DNA of 64,000 bases from Anaerolineales bacterium (GTDB lineage Bacteria; Chloroflexota; Anaerolineae; Anaerolineales; Villigracilaceae). The translations under genes were made by a program, and so were the position numbers. Position 1 is the first letter of the stretch, and every line of letters starts with the position of its first letter. The stretch is from contig CP129481.1 of NCBI GenBank assembly GCA_030583905.1, forward strand, positions 1,922,001-1,986,000, read 5' to 3'. Positions 20,504 to 29,612 of the stretch are shown piece after piece. The notes under the pieces were generated by a model. That model was not told the DNA's origin. It did not search any database and saw only the letters and a list, made by a program, of their open reading frames with translations.

Positions 20504-21607
20504 TCATGTCCCCGTCTGACTGCCTGCCAATTGACCGCAGCCCGCGTTGATGTCTATGCCGCGCCTCATACGGATCGTGCACGGAACTCCAGCCTGCTCC
20601 AGCGTTTGCTTGAACAGGTTCGCCCGCTGACGGTCGGTCGCTTGCCCGTCGAAGCCTGCTGTGGGGTTGAGCGGAATCGCGTTGACGTGACACAGCAGTC
20701 CTTTCAGGCGCGCGGCGAGCTTTTTCGCCACTTCCGGCGTGTCGTTGACTCCGCTGATCAGCGCCCACTCGAAGGTCACGCGGCGATGCGTTTTTTCGAT
20801 GTAATACTTGCAGGCTTCGATGACGTCGTCGATCTTGTAGCGCCGGTTGACCGGCATGATGGCGAGACGCTCGTCATCGTCCGCGGCGTGCAGTGAGATG
20901 GCGAGGTTGACCTGACGTCCCTCGTCTGCGAATCGCCGGATCTGCGGGACCAGCCCGACGGTCGAGATGGTGAAGCGCCGCGCGCCGAAGTGATATCCGT
21001 CCGCGTCGTTCAACCGGTCGATTGCTGCCATTGTATTGTCATAGTTGTGGAACGGTTCGCCCATGCCCATGAAGACGATATTGCTGACGGTCTCGTTTTG
21101 TTCCTTCAACATCCGCGCGTAGTACATGACCTGCGCCACGATCTCGCCGCTGGTGAGATTGCGCATAAACCCGAGTTGACCGGTTGCGCAGAACACGCAT
21201 CCCATTGCACATCCCGCCTGCGTGGAGATGCACAACGTGCGGCGATTCTTCGCTCCGCGCAAATTCTCACTGTTTGGCGCGGGAGTGGTGATCTGTGGAT
21301 TATCCGCCGGGTCGCCGTAGCGCATCAACACCGCTTCGATCAGATTTCCGTCCGGCAGTTGGAATAACGTCTTGCGCGTGGACCTGTCCGATGAATCGAG
21401 ATACGTTTTGACCGAGAATGGCGTGAATGAAAAATTTTCCGCCAGCTTCTCCCGTAATGACTTGGGCAGGTTGGTAAATTGATCGGGAGAAGCATACAGA
21501 TGCTGGTACAGTCCCTGCCAGACCTGCTTGGCGCGGTAGGCGGGTTCGTTCCATTCGTGGAATGTAGCTGTGATGGCTGTGAAATCGAGATCGTAGATGA
21601 GTTTCAT
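20504..21607 (-). CDS. rlmN: Dual-specificity 23S rRNA/tRNA adenine-C2 methyltransferase
   Basis: This radical-SAM enzyme methylates A2503 of 23S rRNA and A37 of some tRNAs. The 367-aa protein has the CxxxCxxC cluster motif in AGCAMGCVFCATG, the GMGEPFHNYDN block, and late Cys residues including CTIRMRRGIDINAGCGQL. I chose ATG 21607 (MKLIYDLD). The open frame extends 99 codons further, but that part crosses the divergent promoter region and has no family similarity. Confidence 0.95.
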   Translation of the reverse strand: MKLIYDLDFTAITATFHEWNEPAYRAKQVWQGLYQHLYASPDQFTNLPKSLREKLAENFSFTPFSVKTYLDSSDRSTRKTLFQLPDGNLIEAVLMRYGDPADNPQITTPAPNSENLRGAKNRRTLCISTQAGCAMGCVFCATGQLGFMRNLTSGEIVAQVMYYARMLKEQNETVSNIVFMGMGEPFHNYDNTMAAIDRLNDADGYHFGARRFTISTVGLVPQIRRFADEGRQVNLAISLHAADDDERLAIMPVNRRYKIDDVIEACKYYIEKTHRRVTFEWALISGVNDTPEVAKKLAARLKGLLCHVNAIPLNPTAGFDGQATDRQRANLFKQTLEQAGVPCTIRMRRGIDINAGCGQLAGSQTGT

Positions 21608-21767
21608 TGGTTGTATTTTAGCAGACCTGCGCAGGAACGTACGCACGACCTTTTTCGTTCGATTCCCGCATGAATCCGGCAAAAGTATGGCTATCGTAGG
21701 GAAATACCTATATTCCTTTAATTTTCCCCAAATATAATCCAAAGCCTTGCAAGAATAAGGAGAGAAA

Positions 21768-22529
21768 ATGTTAAAACAAAAAACGACCATTCCACGCAAC
21801 GTAATTTTATGGGCGCTGGTGGGCTTGCTGGTGCTGGCGGGCATTATCGCCCTGATCGCATCCTTCAGCAGTTCGGGCGGCGGCGCGGACGATGTCAACG
21901 TCATTTATACCAACGCGGCGGAGACGCTTGTGGCACAGCAAATGACCATCGAGGCATCCGAGCCGACTGCCACACCGACCTTCACTTTCACGCCGACAGT
22001 AACCGTCACCCCGTTCGCGACTCTGGAGCTTCCCACCCAGTCCCTGCTTGCTTCGCCGACCACATCCTTTTCCTCGGGTGGAGGCGGCACCGCGGTCGGC
22101 TGTGATAATTCCGTCTTCGTCTCCGATGTCACCATCCCGGACGGCACACAAATGACGCCCGGTCAAACATTCACCAAAACTTGGCGCTTGCAGAACAATG
22201 GGACCTGTCCGTGGACCACCGCTTACCGGCTGACCTTTGTCTCCGGCGATGCCATGAGCGGACAAGCCGCTGCCATCAGCGCGGCGGTCAGCCCCGGTGC
22301 GACGGTGGATATCTCCGTACCAATGACCGCTCCCACCACCGCTGGCGAGATCCGCGGCGACTGGCGGCTGACCAACGCCAATGGACAGGCATTCGGCACG
22401 GTCATCTATGTGATCATCAATGTCAGCGGAGCATCAGCCCCCACTTCCACGTCCACTACCGGCGAACCGACGACGGCTCCATCCGAAACTCCCGCTCCCA
22501 CTGAGACCCCTCCTACACCTGACCCATAA
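21768..22529 (+). CDS. Membrane-anchored NBR1-like Ig domain protein
   Basis: This 253-aa protein has an N-terminal membrane anchor (about residues 14-34) and a Thr/Pro-rich spacer (about 65-105). It has one domain at about 117-218 with the NBR1 Ig-like signature: FVSDVTIPDGTQMTPGQTFTK, then W-R-L-Q-N-N-G-T-C-P-W, then GEIRGDWRLTN. The tail is again Thr/Pro/Ser-rich. This Ig fold is best known from the autophagy receptor NBR1 but occurs in bacterial surface proteins; ligand and role here are unknown. AAGGAG precedes the ATG. It is divergent from rlmN. Confidence 0.8.
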   Translation: MLKQKTTIPRNVILWALVGLLVLAGIIALIASFSSSGGGADDVNVIYTNAAETLVAQQMTIEASEPTATPTFTFTPTVTVTPFATLELPTQSLLASPTTSFSSGGGGTAVGCDNSVFVSDVTIPDGTQMTPGQTFTKTWRLQNNGTCPWTTAYRLTFVSGDAMSGQAAAISAAVSPGATVDISVPMTAPTTAGEIRGDWRLTNANGQAFGTVIYVIINVSGASAPTSTSTTGEPTTAPSETPAPTETPPTPDP

Positions 22530-22543
22530 CTGATAAATTCCAA

Positions 22544-22571
22544 AAGCGACCCGCGCATGCGCGGGTCGCTT
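22544..22571 (+). terminator. Perfect palindrome between convergent genes
   Basis: A 28-nt perfect inverted repeat lies between the NBR1-like gene and the convergent HAD gene. No long T-tract follows on either strand. Confidence 0.6.
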
Positions 22572-22573
22572 GG

Positions 22574-23359
22574 TTAACCGATCAATTCACTTAAACTTTC
22601 TGCGATCATGTCCGGCGCGGGGTTCCAGGCTTCCGCCTCCTGCTTCGTGGAGACTCCGCTCAGCACCAGCGCAGTGGGGCATCCTACCGACTGACCAGCC
22701 GCAATGTCCGTTTCGAGGCGGTCGCCGACGACCAGCGTCTCTTCTTTCCTCGTTCCCAGCCGCTCCAGCGAAAGTTCCATCAAAAACGGGAAAGGCTTTC
22801 CTGCCACAGTTGGCTGGATGCCCGTGGCAGTGGTGATGACCGAAAGCCATGCGCCCGACCCGGGGATCTCTCCGCGCGGAGTGGGGAAGGTGCGGTCGGT
22901 GTTTGTCGTGTAGAACGGACGTCCCGCCCGCACCAGCAAGGTCGCTTCGGCGATCTTCTGGAAGTTGATGCCCCGGTCGATTCCCATGACAACTGCATCC
23001 GCTTCAGACGCCCTGTCCACGCCGAGGATCTCAAATCCCTTTTCCTCCAGCGCCGAGCGGATGCCATCCTCGCCGATCATGAAGATCTTCGTCCCACGCG
23101 GATGCTTCTGCGCCAGCAGGAAAGCAATTCCCATGGCGGATGTCACCACTTGCGGCGCTTCGATCTCCACGCCGAGGTCCGCTAATTTTCGCTGATACTC
23201 CTCCGGGGTCTTTGTGCCATTGTTGGTGGCAAAAACGAACTTCAACCCGCGTTCGCGGATTCGTTTGAAAATGGCGGGCAGGTCGCCGATGGGCGCGTCT
23301 GATTTCCAGATCACGCCGTCCATGTCAAGGATGAAGGCTTTTATATTGGTTGGGATCAT
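22574..23359 (-). CDS. HAD-IIA family phosphatase (NagD-like)
   Basis: This 261-aa protein is a HAD hydrolase with the nucleophile motif DMDGV (Asp12, Asp14), motif II FATNNGTK, and the late VVGDRLETDIAAG magnesium-binding loop. The C2A cap pattern and length fit the NagD/4-nitrophenylphosphatase/phosphoglycolate group. The natural substrate (a sugar phosphate, nucleotide or phosphoglycolate) cannot be told from sequence. It lies after clpP on the same strand, with a hairpin between. Confidence 0.9.
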   Translation of the reverse strand: MIPTNIKAFILDMDGVIWKSDAPIGDLPAIFKRIRERGLKFVFATNNGTKTPEEYQRKLADLGVEIEAPQVVTSAMGIAFLLAQKHPRGTKIFMIGEDGIRSALEEKGFEILGVDRASEADAVVMGIDRGINFQKIAEATLLVRAGRPFYTTNTDRTFPTPRGEIPGSGAWLSVITTATGIQPTVAGKPFPFLMELSLERLGTRKEETLVVGDRLETDIAAGQSVGCPTALVLSGVSTKQEAEAWNPAPDMIAESLSELIG

Positions 23360-23411
23360 GTCAGTTTATGAATTGTGATGTTGTGAAATTTGCAGCCAGC
23401 ATTATAAGCGA

Positions 23412-23441
23412 AAGACCTCGAAGATTTCTCTCCGAGGTCTT
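23412..23441 (-). terminator. Hairpin after clpP
   Basis: AAGACCTCG (23412-23420) pairs with CGAGGTCTT (23433-23441) on the minus strand after the clpP stop. The T-run is short. TATAAT (minus, 23401-23406) follows at once and may be the promoter of the HAD gene. Confidence 0.55.
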
Positions 23442-23464
23442 GACTAAACACGAATGGCTAAAAT

Positions 23465-24073
23465 CTAGGCAACTTTCTCCGGCGTCTCGATCACCTGGTC
23501 CACCAGACCGTAATCCACAGCCTGCTGCGCATCGAGATAGTAGTCGCGGTCAAGGTCGCGCTCGATCACTTCTAGCGGCTGACCCGTATGCTTGGACATC
23601 ACGCCGTTAAGCAGGCTCTTCAGGCGCAGGATCTGCTTTGCCTGAATTTCAATGTCCGTTGCCTGTCCTTGTGCGCCGCCGAGAGGCTGGTGCATGTGGA
23701 CGGTGGCATGTGGCAGGGCGTAGCGTCTGCCCTTGGTTCCGGCAGCCAGCAACACGGTCCCGAAGGAGGCGGTCACGCCGATGGCAAAGGTGCTGATCGG
23801 GTTGGAGATCACCTGCATCGTGTCGTAGATCGCAAGCCCTGCGTAGATCACACCGCCGGGCGAGTTGATGTACATGCGGATCTCCTTCTCCGGGTCTTCG
23901 TGGTTCAGGTACAAGAGCTGCGCCACGATCACGTTGGCGACCTGATCATCGATCGGCGTGCCGAGGAAGATAATATTATTGCGCAGCAACAGCGAATAAA
24001 TGTCGTATGCGCGTTCACCGCGTCCCGTGTTTTCCACAACCATCGGGACAACATTCTTGAAATCTGGGATCAT
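23465..24073 (-). CDS. clpP: ATP-dependent Clp protease proteolytic subunit
   Basis: This is the serine peptidase of the Clp machine and needs ClpX or ClpA/C (not in this window). The 202-aa protein has the triad Ser103 ([12 protein letters not shown]), His128 (HMHQPLGG) and Asp177 (LDRDYYL). The first catalytic block has Phe after Ser where Met is common. AAAGGAG lies before ATG 24073. It is downstream of tig, the usual tig-clpP order. Confidence 0.96.
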   Translation of the reverse strand: MIPDFKNVVPMVVENTGRGERAYDIYSLLLRNNIIFLGTPIDDQVANVIVAQLLYLNHEDPEKEIRMYINSPGGVIYAGLAIYDTMQVISNPISTFAIGVTASFGTVLLAAGTKGRRYALPHATVHMHQPLGGAQGQATDIEIQAKQILRLKSLLNGVMSKHTGQPLEVIERDLDRDYYLDAQQAVDYGLVDQVIETPEKVA

Positions 24074-24186
24074 ATAGGTCTCCTTTATTCGACCAATGCT
24101 ACCGAACCAGTATTGGATTTTCGTAAGAGTTTGATAGACGATTCCAATACATTCGCTTCACATCCGACAGGCAGGTTTGCCAGCCC

Positions 24187-25635
24187 TTATTCGGCTTTTT
24201 CTTCCGCTGTCGGTGTTTCCGTTTCTTCAACTTCGCCGACGGAAGCTTCAGCCGGTTGTTCATCTTCCGCTTTCGCTTCTTCCACTGCTTGTTCCACTAC
24301 TTCTTCGACTGTTTCTTCAACAGGCTTGTAATTATCTGTCGCAATGGATTTGAGCATGTCCAGCGCTTTGCGGGTCATCACACGGCTCGCGGATTCCATC
24401 GCGATCGCCTGGCTCAATTCCTTCTGTCCTTTGCGCCCGCCGCGGATCTTCGTCAGGTCCACGCCCTGCATTACAAGGTTGTTGAGCGTGTTGTTGTATT
24501 CCATGTTCAAGGCTTCGTCATCGATCTGGATCTTTTCCACGCGGACAACTTCATCGAGGATCAAGCCGCGTTCGAGACGTTTCTTTGCTACGGGCTTCAC
24601 TTCATCTTCGATGAACTGCTCGCGCGTGGTGCTCCGCATCTTGAAATAGGTGTCGAGGTCCATGCCCTGCTGTCCAAGCCGGTTGGACAGATCCGAAAGC
24701 ACATGCTCGCCTTCATGCTCGAGCGTGTGCTCGTGATATTTGATGGTCGCGCCTTCCTTGACCTTTTCGATCAAGTCCACGAAATATTTGTCATCGTATT
24801 CGTTCTGGGAGCGGGTTTCCACATCCTTCTTGACGGCTTCCATCAGCGCGTCCAGTGTTTCGCCTGCGCCGGTCATTTTTGCGAAGTCGTCATTCAGGTC
24901 GGGCAGGGTCACGCCGCGCACGGTCTTGATGGTGGCTTCGATCTCCACATCCTTGCCTTGCAATTCCTCCACTTCCCAATCTGCGGGGAAGGTATGTTTG
25001 ATGGTTTTGCTCTCGCCAGCCGTCAACCCGACCAGTTCCTGTGCGAAGCCGTTGTAGGGCCATTCGGTATCGCGCTCCTCCTTGCGGACAAAGGTCGCGA
25101 AGCCGGTGCGGTTCAGTTCGGGAGTTTCCGATTTGACATCCAATAAGACGTAGTCGCTAATCTCGATTGCGCGCTCCACGGTTTCGGTGGAAGCGTACAT
25201 CTGGCGCAGGTCTTCGAGCGCCGCGTCCACATCTTTTTGTTCGGGAGCCGTCCATTCATAGTCAAGGCGCACGGAGTGGTAATCGCCGAGGTCTACTTCG
25301 GGCGCGAGCGGCACGCGGAAGATGAACTTGGGCGGGTCCATGCTCTCGATGTTTTCCAGCGAGCCGGAAGCGCCGGGATTCACATCCGCTTCTTTCAGGA
25401 TGTTGGAATATTCCGAGTCGATGAACAGGTCAACTGCCTGTTCGATGATCGCCGCTTCGCCGTATGTGCGGATGACGACATCGTAGGGCGCCTTGCCGGG
25501 ACGGAAGCCGGGAATGCTTCCGCGCGATGCGATCTTCCTTGCGGCGCGCTTCTTATACTCGTTCATTTTGTCCTGATCCGCTTCCACGATCAGTTTTACA
25601 GAATGGTCTTCCTGGTATTGTTTTTCGATGTTCAA
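24187..25635 (-). CDS. tig: Trigger factor
   Basis: This ribosome-bound chaperone has a peptidyl-prolyl isomerase domain. The 482-aa protein has the N-terminal ribosome-binding signature (IPGFRPGKAP), a middle FKBP-like domain, a helical C-terminal domain, and a Glu/Pro-rich acidic tail of about 50 residues. I chose TTG at 25635 because GAGG lies 7 nt upstream and the family begins with LNIEKQ. The longer frame runs through the tRNA-Leu gene and is not real. Confidence 0.93.
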   Translation of the reverse strand: MNIEKQYQEDHSVKLIVEADQDKMNEYKKRAARKIASRGSIPGFRPGKAPYDVVIRTYGEAAIIEQAVDLFIDSEYSNILKEADVNPGASGSLENIESMDPPKFIFRVPLAPEVDLGDYHSVRLDYEWTAPEQKDVDAALEDLRQMYASTETVERAIEISDYVLLDVKSETPELNRTGFATFVRKEERDTEWPYNGFAQELVGLTAGESKTIKHTFPADWEVEELQGKDVEIEATIKTVRGVTLPDLNDDFAKMTGAGETLDALMEAVKKDVETRSQNEYDDKYFVDLIEKVKEGATIKYHEHTLEHEGEHVLSDLSNRLGQQGMDLDTYFKMRSTTREQFIEDEVKPVAKKRLERGLILDEVVRVEKIQIDDEALNMEYNNTLNNLVMQGVDLTKIRGGRKGQKELSQAIAMESASRVMTRKALDMLKSIATDNYKPVEETVEEVVEQAVEEAKAEDEQPAEASVGEVEETETPTAEEKAE

Positions 25636-25681
25636 AGTAACCTCTTCTAGTTTTATAAACCTGTCCGGTTTCGTTTTATTT

Positions 25682-25766
25682 TGGTGAGGATGGTGGGAGT
25701 CGAACCCACACGCCTTGCGGCACATGATCCTAAGTCATGCCTGTCTGCCAGTTCCAGCACATCCCC
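25682..25766 (-). tRNA. tRNA-Leu (anticodon UAG)
   Basis: On the minus strand GGGGATG pairs with CATCCTC as acceptor stem. The anticodon arm CATGA-CTTAGGA-TCATG gives anticodon TAG. There is a class II variable arm (GCCGCAAGGC region), a T-arm with GGTTCGACTCC, and an encoded CCA end. Total length is 85 nt. Confidence 0.96.
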
Positions 25767-25864
25767 GGTGCGTAGATTTGCCCGCACTGGGCGCGTGCAA
25801 TTATACCGTAAGGTCTGCCCGCATGGATGCCGGGCAGAGGATTTGTTTGAAGATCTGCCTGGTC

Positions 25865-25893
25865 GTTTCACAAACCTTTTTTACAGTTATAAT
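25865..25893 (+). promoter_or_regulatory. Promoter of the peroxiredoxin gene
   Basis: TATAAT at 25888-25893 with a weak -35 (GTTTCA, 25865-25870) at 17 nt spacing. The Shine-Dalgarno AAGGAGA then lies about 13 nt before the ATG, a rather long distance. Confidence 0.55.
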
Positions 25894-25927
25894 AGCGCTC
25901 ATCGCTAAAGGAGAACCATAACTGATT

Positions 25928-26392
25928 ATGCCCATTTCTTCCGGAATCCCCGCGCCCGAATTCGAATTGATGGATGATTCCAATACCCCGCGAAAACTTT
26001 CCGATTTTCGCGGGAAAAACGTGGTGCTTTATTTTTACCCCAAAGACGATACGCGCGGCTGTACGAAGGAAGCTTGTAACTTCCGCGACGATTATTCTGC
26101 GTATGAAAAGGCGGATGTAGTGATCCTCGGCGTCAGCCCGGATTCAGTCGAGTCGCACGTCAAGTTCAAAAAGAAATTCCAGCTGCCGTTTCCGCTGCTT
26201 GCAGACGATGGGCACAAGGTTTGTGATCTATACGGCGTGTGGGGACCGAAGAAGTTCATGGGCAAGGAATATGAAGGCGTATTGCGCACCACCTTCTTGA
26301 TCGATGGGGAGGGGAATATCAAGCGTGTGTTCGAGGACGTCCGCCCGGCGGAGCATAGCACCGAATTGCTTGCCGAACTGGGATTGGCTTGA
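25928..26392 (+). CDS. bcp: Thiol peroxidase, BCP/PrxQ type
   Basis: It reduces hydrogen and organic peroxides using thioredoxin-type reductants. The 154-aa protein has the AhpC/TSA fold with FYPKDDTRGCTKEAC. Cys45 is the peroxidatic Cys and Cys50 the likely resolving Cys five residues later, as in PrxQ. Length is typical. It precedes the oxidase cluster but has its own promoter. Confidence 0.95.
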   Translation: MPISSGIPAPEFELMDDSNTPRKLSDFRGKNVVLYFYPKDDTRGCTKEACNFRDDYSAYEKADVVILGVSPDSVESHVKFKKKFQLPFPLLADDGHKVCDLYGVWGPKKFMGKEYEGVLRTTFLIDGEGNIKRVFEDVRPAEHSTELLAELGLA

Positions 26393-26444
26393 TCGATTTT
26401 GAAGTAACGTAATGGATGGGTTCGTGTTATAAAGCAGACGATGC

Positions 26445-26474
26445 GCCGACGGCAATGTAGACCAAGCCGTCGGC
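26445..26474 (+). terminator. Hairpin between bcp and coxB
   Basis: GCCGACGGC (26445-26453) pairs with GCCGTCGGC (26466-26474), with a T-rich stretch a few bases later. It probably ends the bcp transcript. Confidence 0.5.
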
Positions 26475-26540
26475 ATGATTCTGTTCACTTTTTGAACCAG
26501 CTGCCGGCTGGGCAGCGAAGCGAAAATTTCCCATGCAATA

Positions 26541-26569
26541 GTGACAAGCAGATGGGAATTTGATATAAT
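26541..26569 (+). promoter_or_regulatory. Promoter of the cytochrome oxidase operon
   Basis: GTGACA (26541-26546) and TATAAT (26564-26569) are 17 nt apart, close to sigma-70 consensus. The leader to coxB is about 95 nt. Confidence 0.8.
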
Positions 26570-26670
26570 CACAACTTGTGAAAATTGCGACAAATCCTAC
26601 TGGCTTTATCCAATTTTCTATGGAATCATAATTCGGGGTTTCCCCGTTCAATATTTTCAGGAGAGAGAGT

Positions 26671-27684
26671 ATGCGACATTTTGTGATCGTGGGGATTCTC
26701 GTGCTTGTCATGACTATCCTCACTTATGTTGGTCTCGACGCGGCTGGCATTGCAAGGCAGATGCACCCCGTTGCGGCAAGCGCTCAGGCGGAGTCGATCG
26801 ACAGCCTGTGGAATTTGGAGATCATTGCGATTTCCTTTTTGTTTGCGCTGATCGTTGTGCCGATGGTCTATAGCCTGGTGGTGTTCCGCCGCAAAAAGGG
26901 CGACACGACCGATGCCGAGCACATGGAGGGGAATACAACGCTGGAGATCGGCTGGACGGTGGGTCCGTTGATCATGGTGGTGGTGTTCGCTTATCTGGGG
27001 GCGTATTCGCTCGGGGAAGTGCGGCGGGAGGATCCCAACGCGTTCGTTATTAATGTAACCGCCCGTCAATTCGCATGGACGTTCGAATATCCTGAGTATG
27101 GAATTGTCAGCGATGTGCTCTATCTTCCGGTGAACAAGCAGGTGTTATTGAAGATGGAATCGCCGGATGTGATCCACTCGTTCTGGGTTCCCGAATTCCG
27201 CGTCAAACAGGACATTGTGCCTGGTCGCGTGACCGAGTACCGCATCACCCCGTCACTGGAGGGGGAATACAAGGTGCGCTGTGCGGAATTGTGCGGGACA
27301 TCCCATGCGTTCATGGAAAACACAGTGATCGTCACTTCGCAGGTGAATTATGACGCCTGGGTGGCGGAGCAGAGTGAGCTTGCGGCTTTGGCGGGTCAAT
27401 CTCCCGAGGGACAGGGGCAAATTCTGGCGGTACAGAACGGCTGTATCGGCTGTCACTCGATCGATGGTACGCCATTGACGGGTCCGACCTGGTTTGGTCT
27501 GTATGAAAGCCAGCGCCAGTTTGAAAGCGGCGGCGGCGTGACCGCGGATGATGCCTATATCACCGAATCGATTTTGGATCCGCTCGCTAAGATCGTGGCT
27601 GGTTATCCTCCTGTGATGCCGCCCTATGATCTCACCGATGAGCAGATTGCCAATCTGATCGCGTACATCAAGACGTTGAAGTAA
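26671..27684 (+). CDS. coxB: Cytochrome c oxidase subunit II with fused cytochrome c (caa3 type)
   Basis: This subunit receives electrons from cytochrome c. The 337-aa protein has an N-terminal signal/TM segment, a second TM pair (about residues 45-70 and 95-115), and the CuA site His169 (VIHSFW) with C204, C208, H212 and M215 (CAELCGTSHAFM). It has a C-terminal cytochrome c domain with CIGCH (258-262) and a likely axial Met316. The haem domain marks a caa3-type oxidase. It is the first gene of coxB-coxA-coxC. Confidence 0.97.
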   Translation: MRHFVIVGILVLVMTILTYVGLDAAGIARQMHPVAASAQAESIDSLWNLEIIAISFLFALIVVPMVYSLVVFRRKKGDTTDAEHMEGNTTLEIGWTVGPLIMVVVFAYLGAYSLGEVRREDPNAFVINVTARQFAWTFEYPEYGIVSDVLYLPVNKQVLLKMESPDVIHSFWVPEFRVKQDIVPGRVTEYRITPSLEGEYKVRCAELCGTSHAFMENTVIVTSQVNYDAWVAEQSELAALAGQSPEGQGQILAVQNGCIGCHSIDGTPLTGPTWFGLYESQRQFESGGGVTADDAYITESILDPLAKIVAGYPPVMPPYDLTDEQIANLIAYIKTLK

Positions 27685-27705
27685 TTTGGCGGAGGATTTT
27701 TTCAA

Positions 27706-29598
27706 ATGAAGCGTTTCTTTTCCAGCGCCCTGATGCGCGGATTGTTGTGGCAGTTGATCGGAACCCTGTTGGGCGCCGGTCTGGTCACAGGGATCCGTGC
27801 GTTGATGGGCTTGAGCACGACCGATACTTTCTTCTTTACGGAGCCTGCCTGGGTTTTGGGCGGGTTCATTGGCGCGATCAGCTTTCTCTTCGGCTCCGGC
27901 GTCACCGACGATTGGTTCAAGTGGGCGCGCGGTATTGATACCCCCGAGCATCACGAAGAACATTTCAGCGGCTGGGAGAAATACACCAATGTCTCGCTCG
28001 ACCATAAGGTGATCGGCATCCAGTACACCATTGTGGCGTTGCTGTTGATCGCCATCGGCGGCTTGTTTGCGTTGATCTTCCGCGCAGAACTCGCCGCGTC
28101 TGAACTGCAATTCCTCACGCGGGAATTGCAGTTGTTCGGGCAGAGCGGACCTGATCTGTACAACACCCTGATGTCCCTGCACGGCATGATCATGATCGTG
28201 TCCATTTTGCTGGGCATCTCCGGCATTATCAATTATGCCGTGCCGCTGCTGCTCGGCGCGCAGGATATGGCGTTCCCGCGCCTCAATGCGTTCTCATTCT
28301 GGATCGCTGTTCCCGCGGCGGTGCTCTTGTTGGCAAGCCTTTTCCTCGGCGGTTTCGACACCGGCTGGACGGGCTATCCGCCTCTCTCCGCCCGCGCCCC
28401 TGTCGGTATGCAGATGTTCTTCCTCGGCGTATTTGTGGCGGGCTGGTCGTCCATTTTGGGCGCGCTCAATGTGATCGTCACCGTGCTCCGCATGCGCGCC
28501 AAGGGCATGACAGCGATGCGCATGCCGATCTTCGTCTGGGCGGCGGTTGCGACCTCCATCATTGCCTTGACCGCCACGCAGTTCATCGGTCTTTCCTTCC
28601 AGTTGGTGATGTTCCAGCGTTTATTTGGTATGGGCTTCTTTGACCCGGCGAAGGGCGGCAACCCGATCCTCTTCCAGCACCTGTTCTGGTTCTACTCGCA
28701 TCCCGCGGTATATGTGTTCGTTCTGCCTGGTCTCGGCGTGATCTCGGAACTTCTGCCCGTCTTCGTCCGCAAACCGCTCTTCGGTTACCGCTGGATCGCC
28801 ATGTCATCGCTTGGTATTGCCCTGGTCGGTTTCGTCGTGTGGGCGCATCATATGTTCACCTCCGGTATGAACGAATACCTGCGTGTGCCTTTTATGTATA
28901 GCACCCTGCTGGTGGCTGTACCGACCGGTGTGAAGTTCTTCTCATGGGTTGCCACGCTCTGGAAGGGCAAGATCACGACGCCCACCCCGATGCTTTTCGT
29001 GCTCGGCGCGATCGTGGTCTTCCTGATGGGCGGTCTTTCCGGACCTCCGAATGCCACGGTCTCCACCGACCTTCACCTGCACGACACGTATTTCATCGTC
29101 GGTCACTTCCACGACACGATCTTCGGCGGATTTGTCTTCCCGTTCTTTGCCGCCATCTATTATTGGTTCCCCAAAGCGACCGGACGCCGCATGAGCGAAA
29201 CGCTCGGCAAATGGCATTTCTGGCTGATGACCCCCTCCTTCTTTGTGCTGACGTTCCTGATGATGTATGTCGGTTTGATCGGGATGCGCCGCCGTATCGC
29301 AGATTACGACCCCGGGCTGGGCATTGACGTTTATCACCTCATTATGACCATCGCCGCCTTCCTGATCGCGCTTTCCGTATTGATCTTCTTCTACAACTTC
29401 TTCAACAGCATCAAGAACGGCGAGAAAGCGGAAGGCAATGTCTGGAACTCCCGCTCGCCTGAGTGGCAGGTTCCCTCCCCGATGCCCATGCATAACTACG
29501 ACCAGCCGTTCGAAGTCGTTGGCGAGCCGTACGATTACGGTCTGGAAGGCTCGAAGTACGTCGAATTCTCCGCTCCTGCGAAGAGCGCGCATAAATAA
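27706..29598 (+). CDS. coxA: Cytochrome c oxidase subunit I (A2/YSHP type)
   Basis: This is the haem-copper catalytic subunit. The 630-aa polytopic protein has the low-spin haem His in SLHGMIMI, YSHPAVY with CuB His332 and cross-linked Tyr336, H381/H382 (AHHMFTSGM), and the haem ligands in GHFHD (H467, H469). The YSHP motif in place of the Glu of HPEVY puts it in the A2 proton-channel group. Residues 1 to about 95 form an extra N-terminal part with two hydrophobic helices before the normal start of the family. It lies 21 nt after coxB. Confidence 0.97.
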   Translation: MKRFFSSALMRGLLWQLIGTLLGAGLVTGIRALMGLSTTDTFFFTEPAWVLGGFIGAISFLFGSGVTDDWFKWARGIDTPEHHEEHFSGWEKYTNVSLDHKVIGIQYTIVALLLIAIGGLFALIFRAELAASELQFLTRELQLFGQSGPDLYNTLMSLHGMIMIVSILLGISGIINYAVPLLLGAQDMAFPRLNAFSFWIAVPAAVLLLASLFLGGFDTGWTGYPPLSARAPVGMQMFFLGVFVAGWSSILGALNVIVTVLRMRAKGMTAMRMPIFVWAAVATSIIALTATQFIGLSFQLVMFQRLFGMGFFDPAKGGNPILFQHLFWFYSHPAVYVFVLPGLGVISELLPVFVRKPLFGYRWIAMSSLGIALVGFVVWAHHMFTSGMNEYLRVPFMYSTLLVAVPTGVKFFSWVATLWKGKITTPTPMLFVLGAIVVFLMGGLSGPPNATVSTDLHLHDTYFIVGHFHDTIFGGFVFPFFAAIYYWFPKATGRRMSETLGKWHFWLMTPSFFVLTFLMMYVGLIGMRRRIADYDPGLGIDVYHLIMTIAAFLIALSVLIFFYNFFNSIKNGEKAEGNVWNSRSPEWQVPSPMPMHNYDQPFEVVGEPYDYGLEGSKYVEFSAPAKSAHK

Positions 29599-29612
29599 AG
29601 GTGAACAGCAAA

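Noticed and set aside
21608..21904. N-terminal extension of rlmN
   Set aside because: It crosses the divergent promoter region and the start of the NBR1-like gene, and lacks similarity to RlmN.
25636..25725. N-terminal extension of trigger factor with ATG start
   Set aside because: It is read through the tRNA-Leu gene; a TTG start with a ribosome site fits the family N-terminus.
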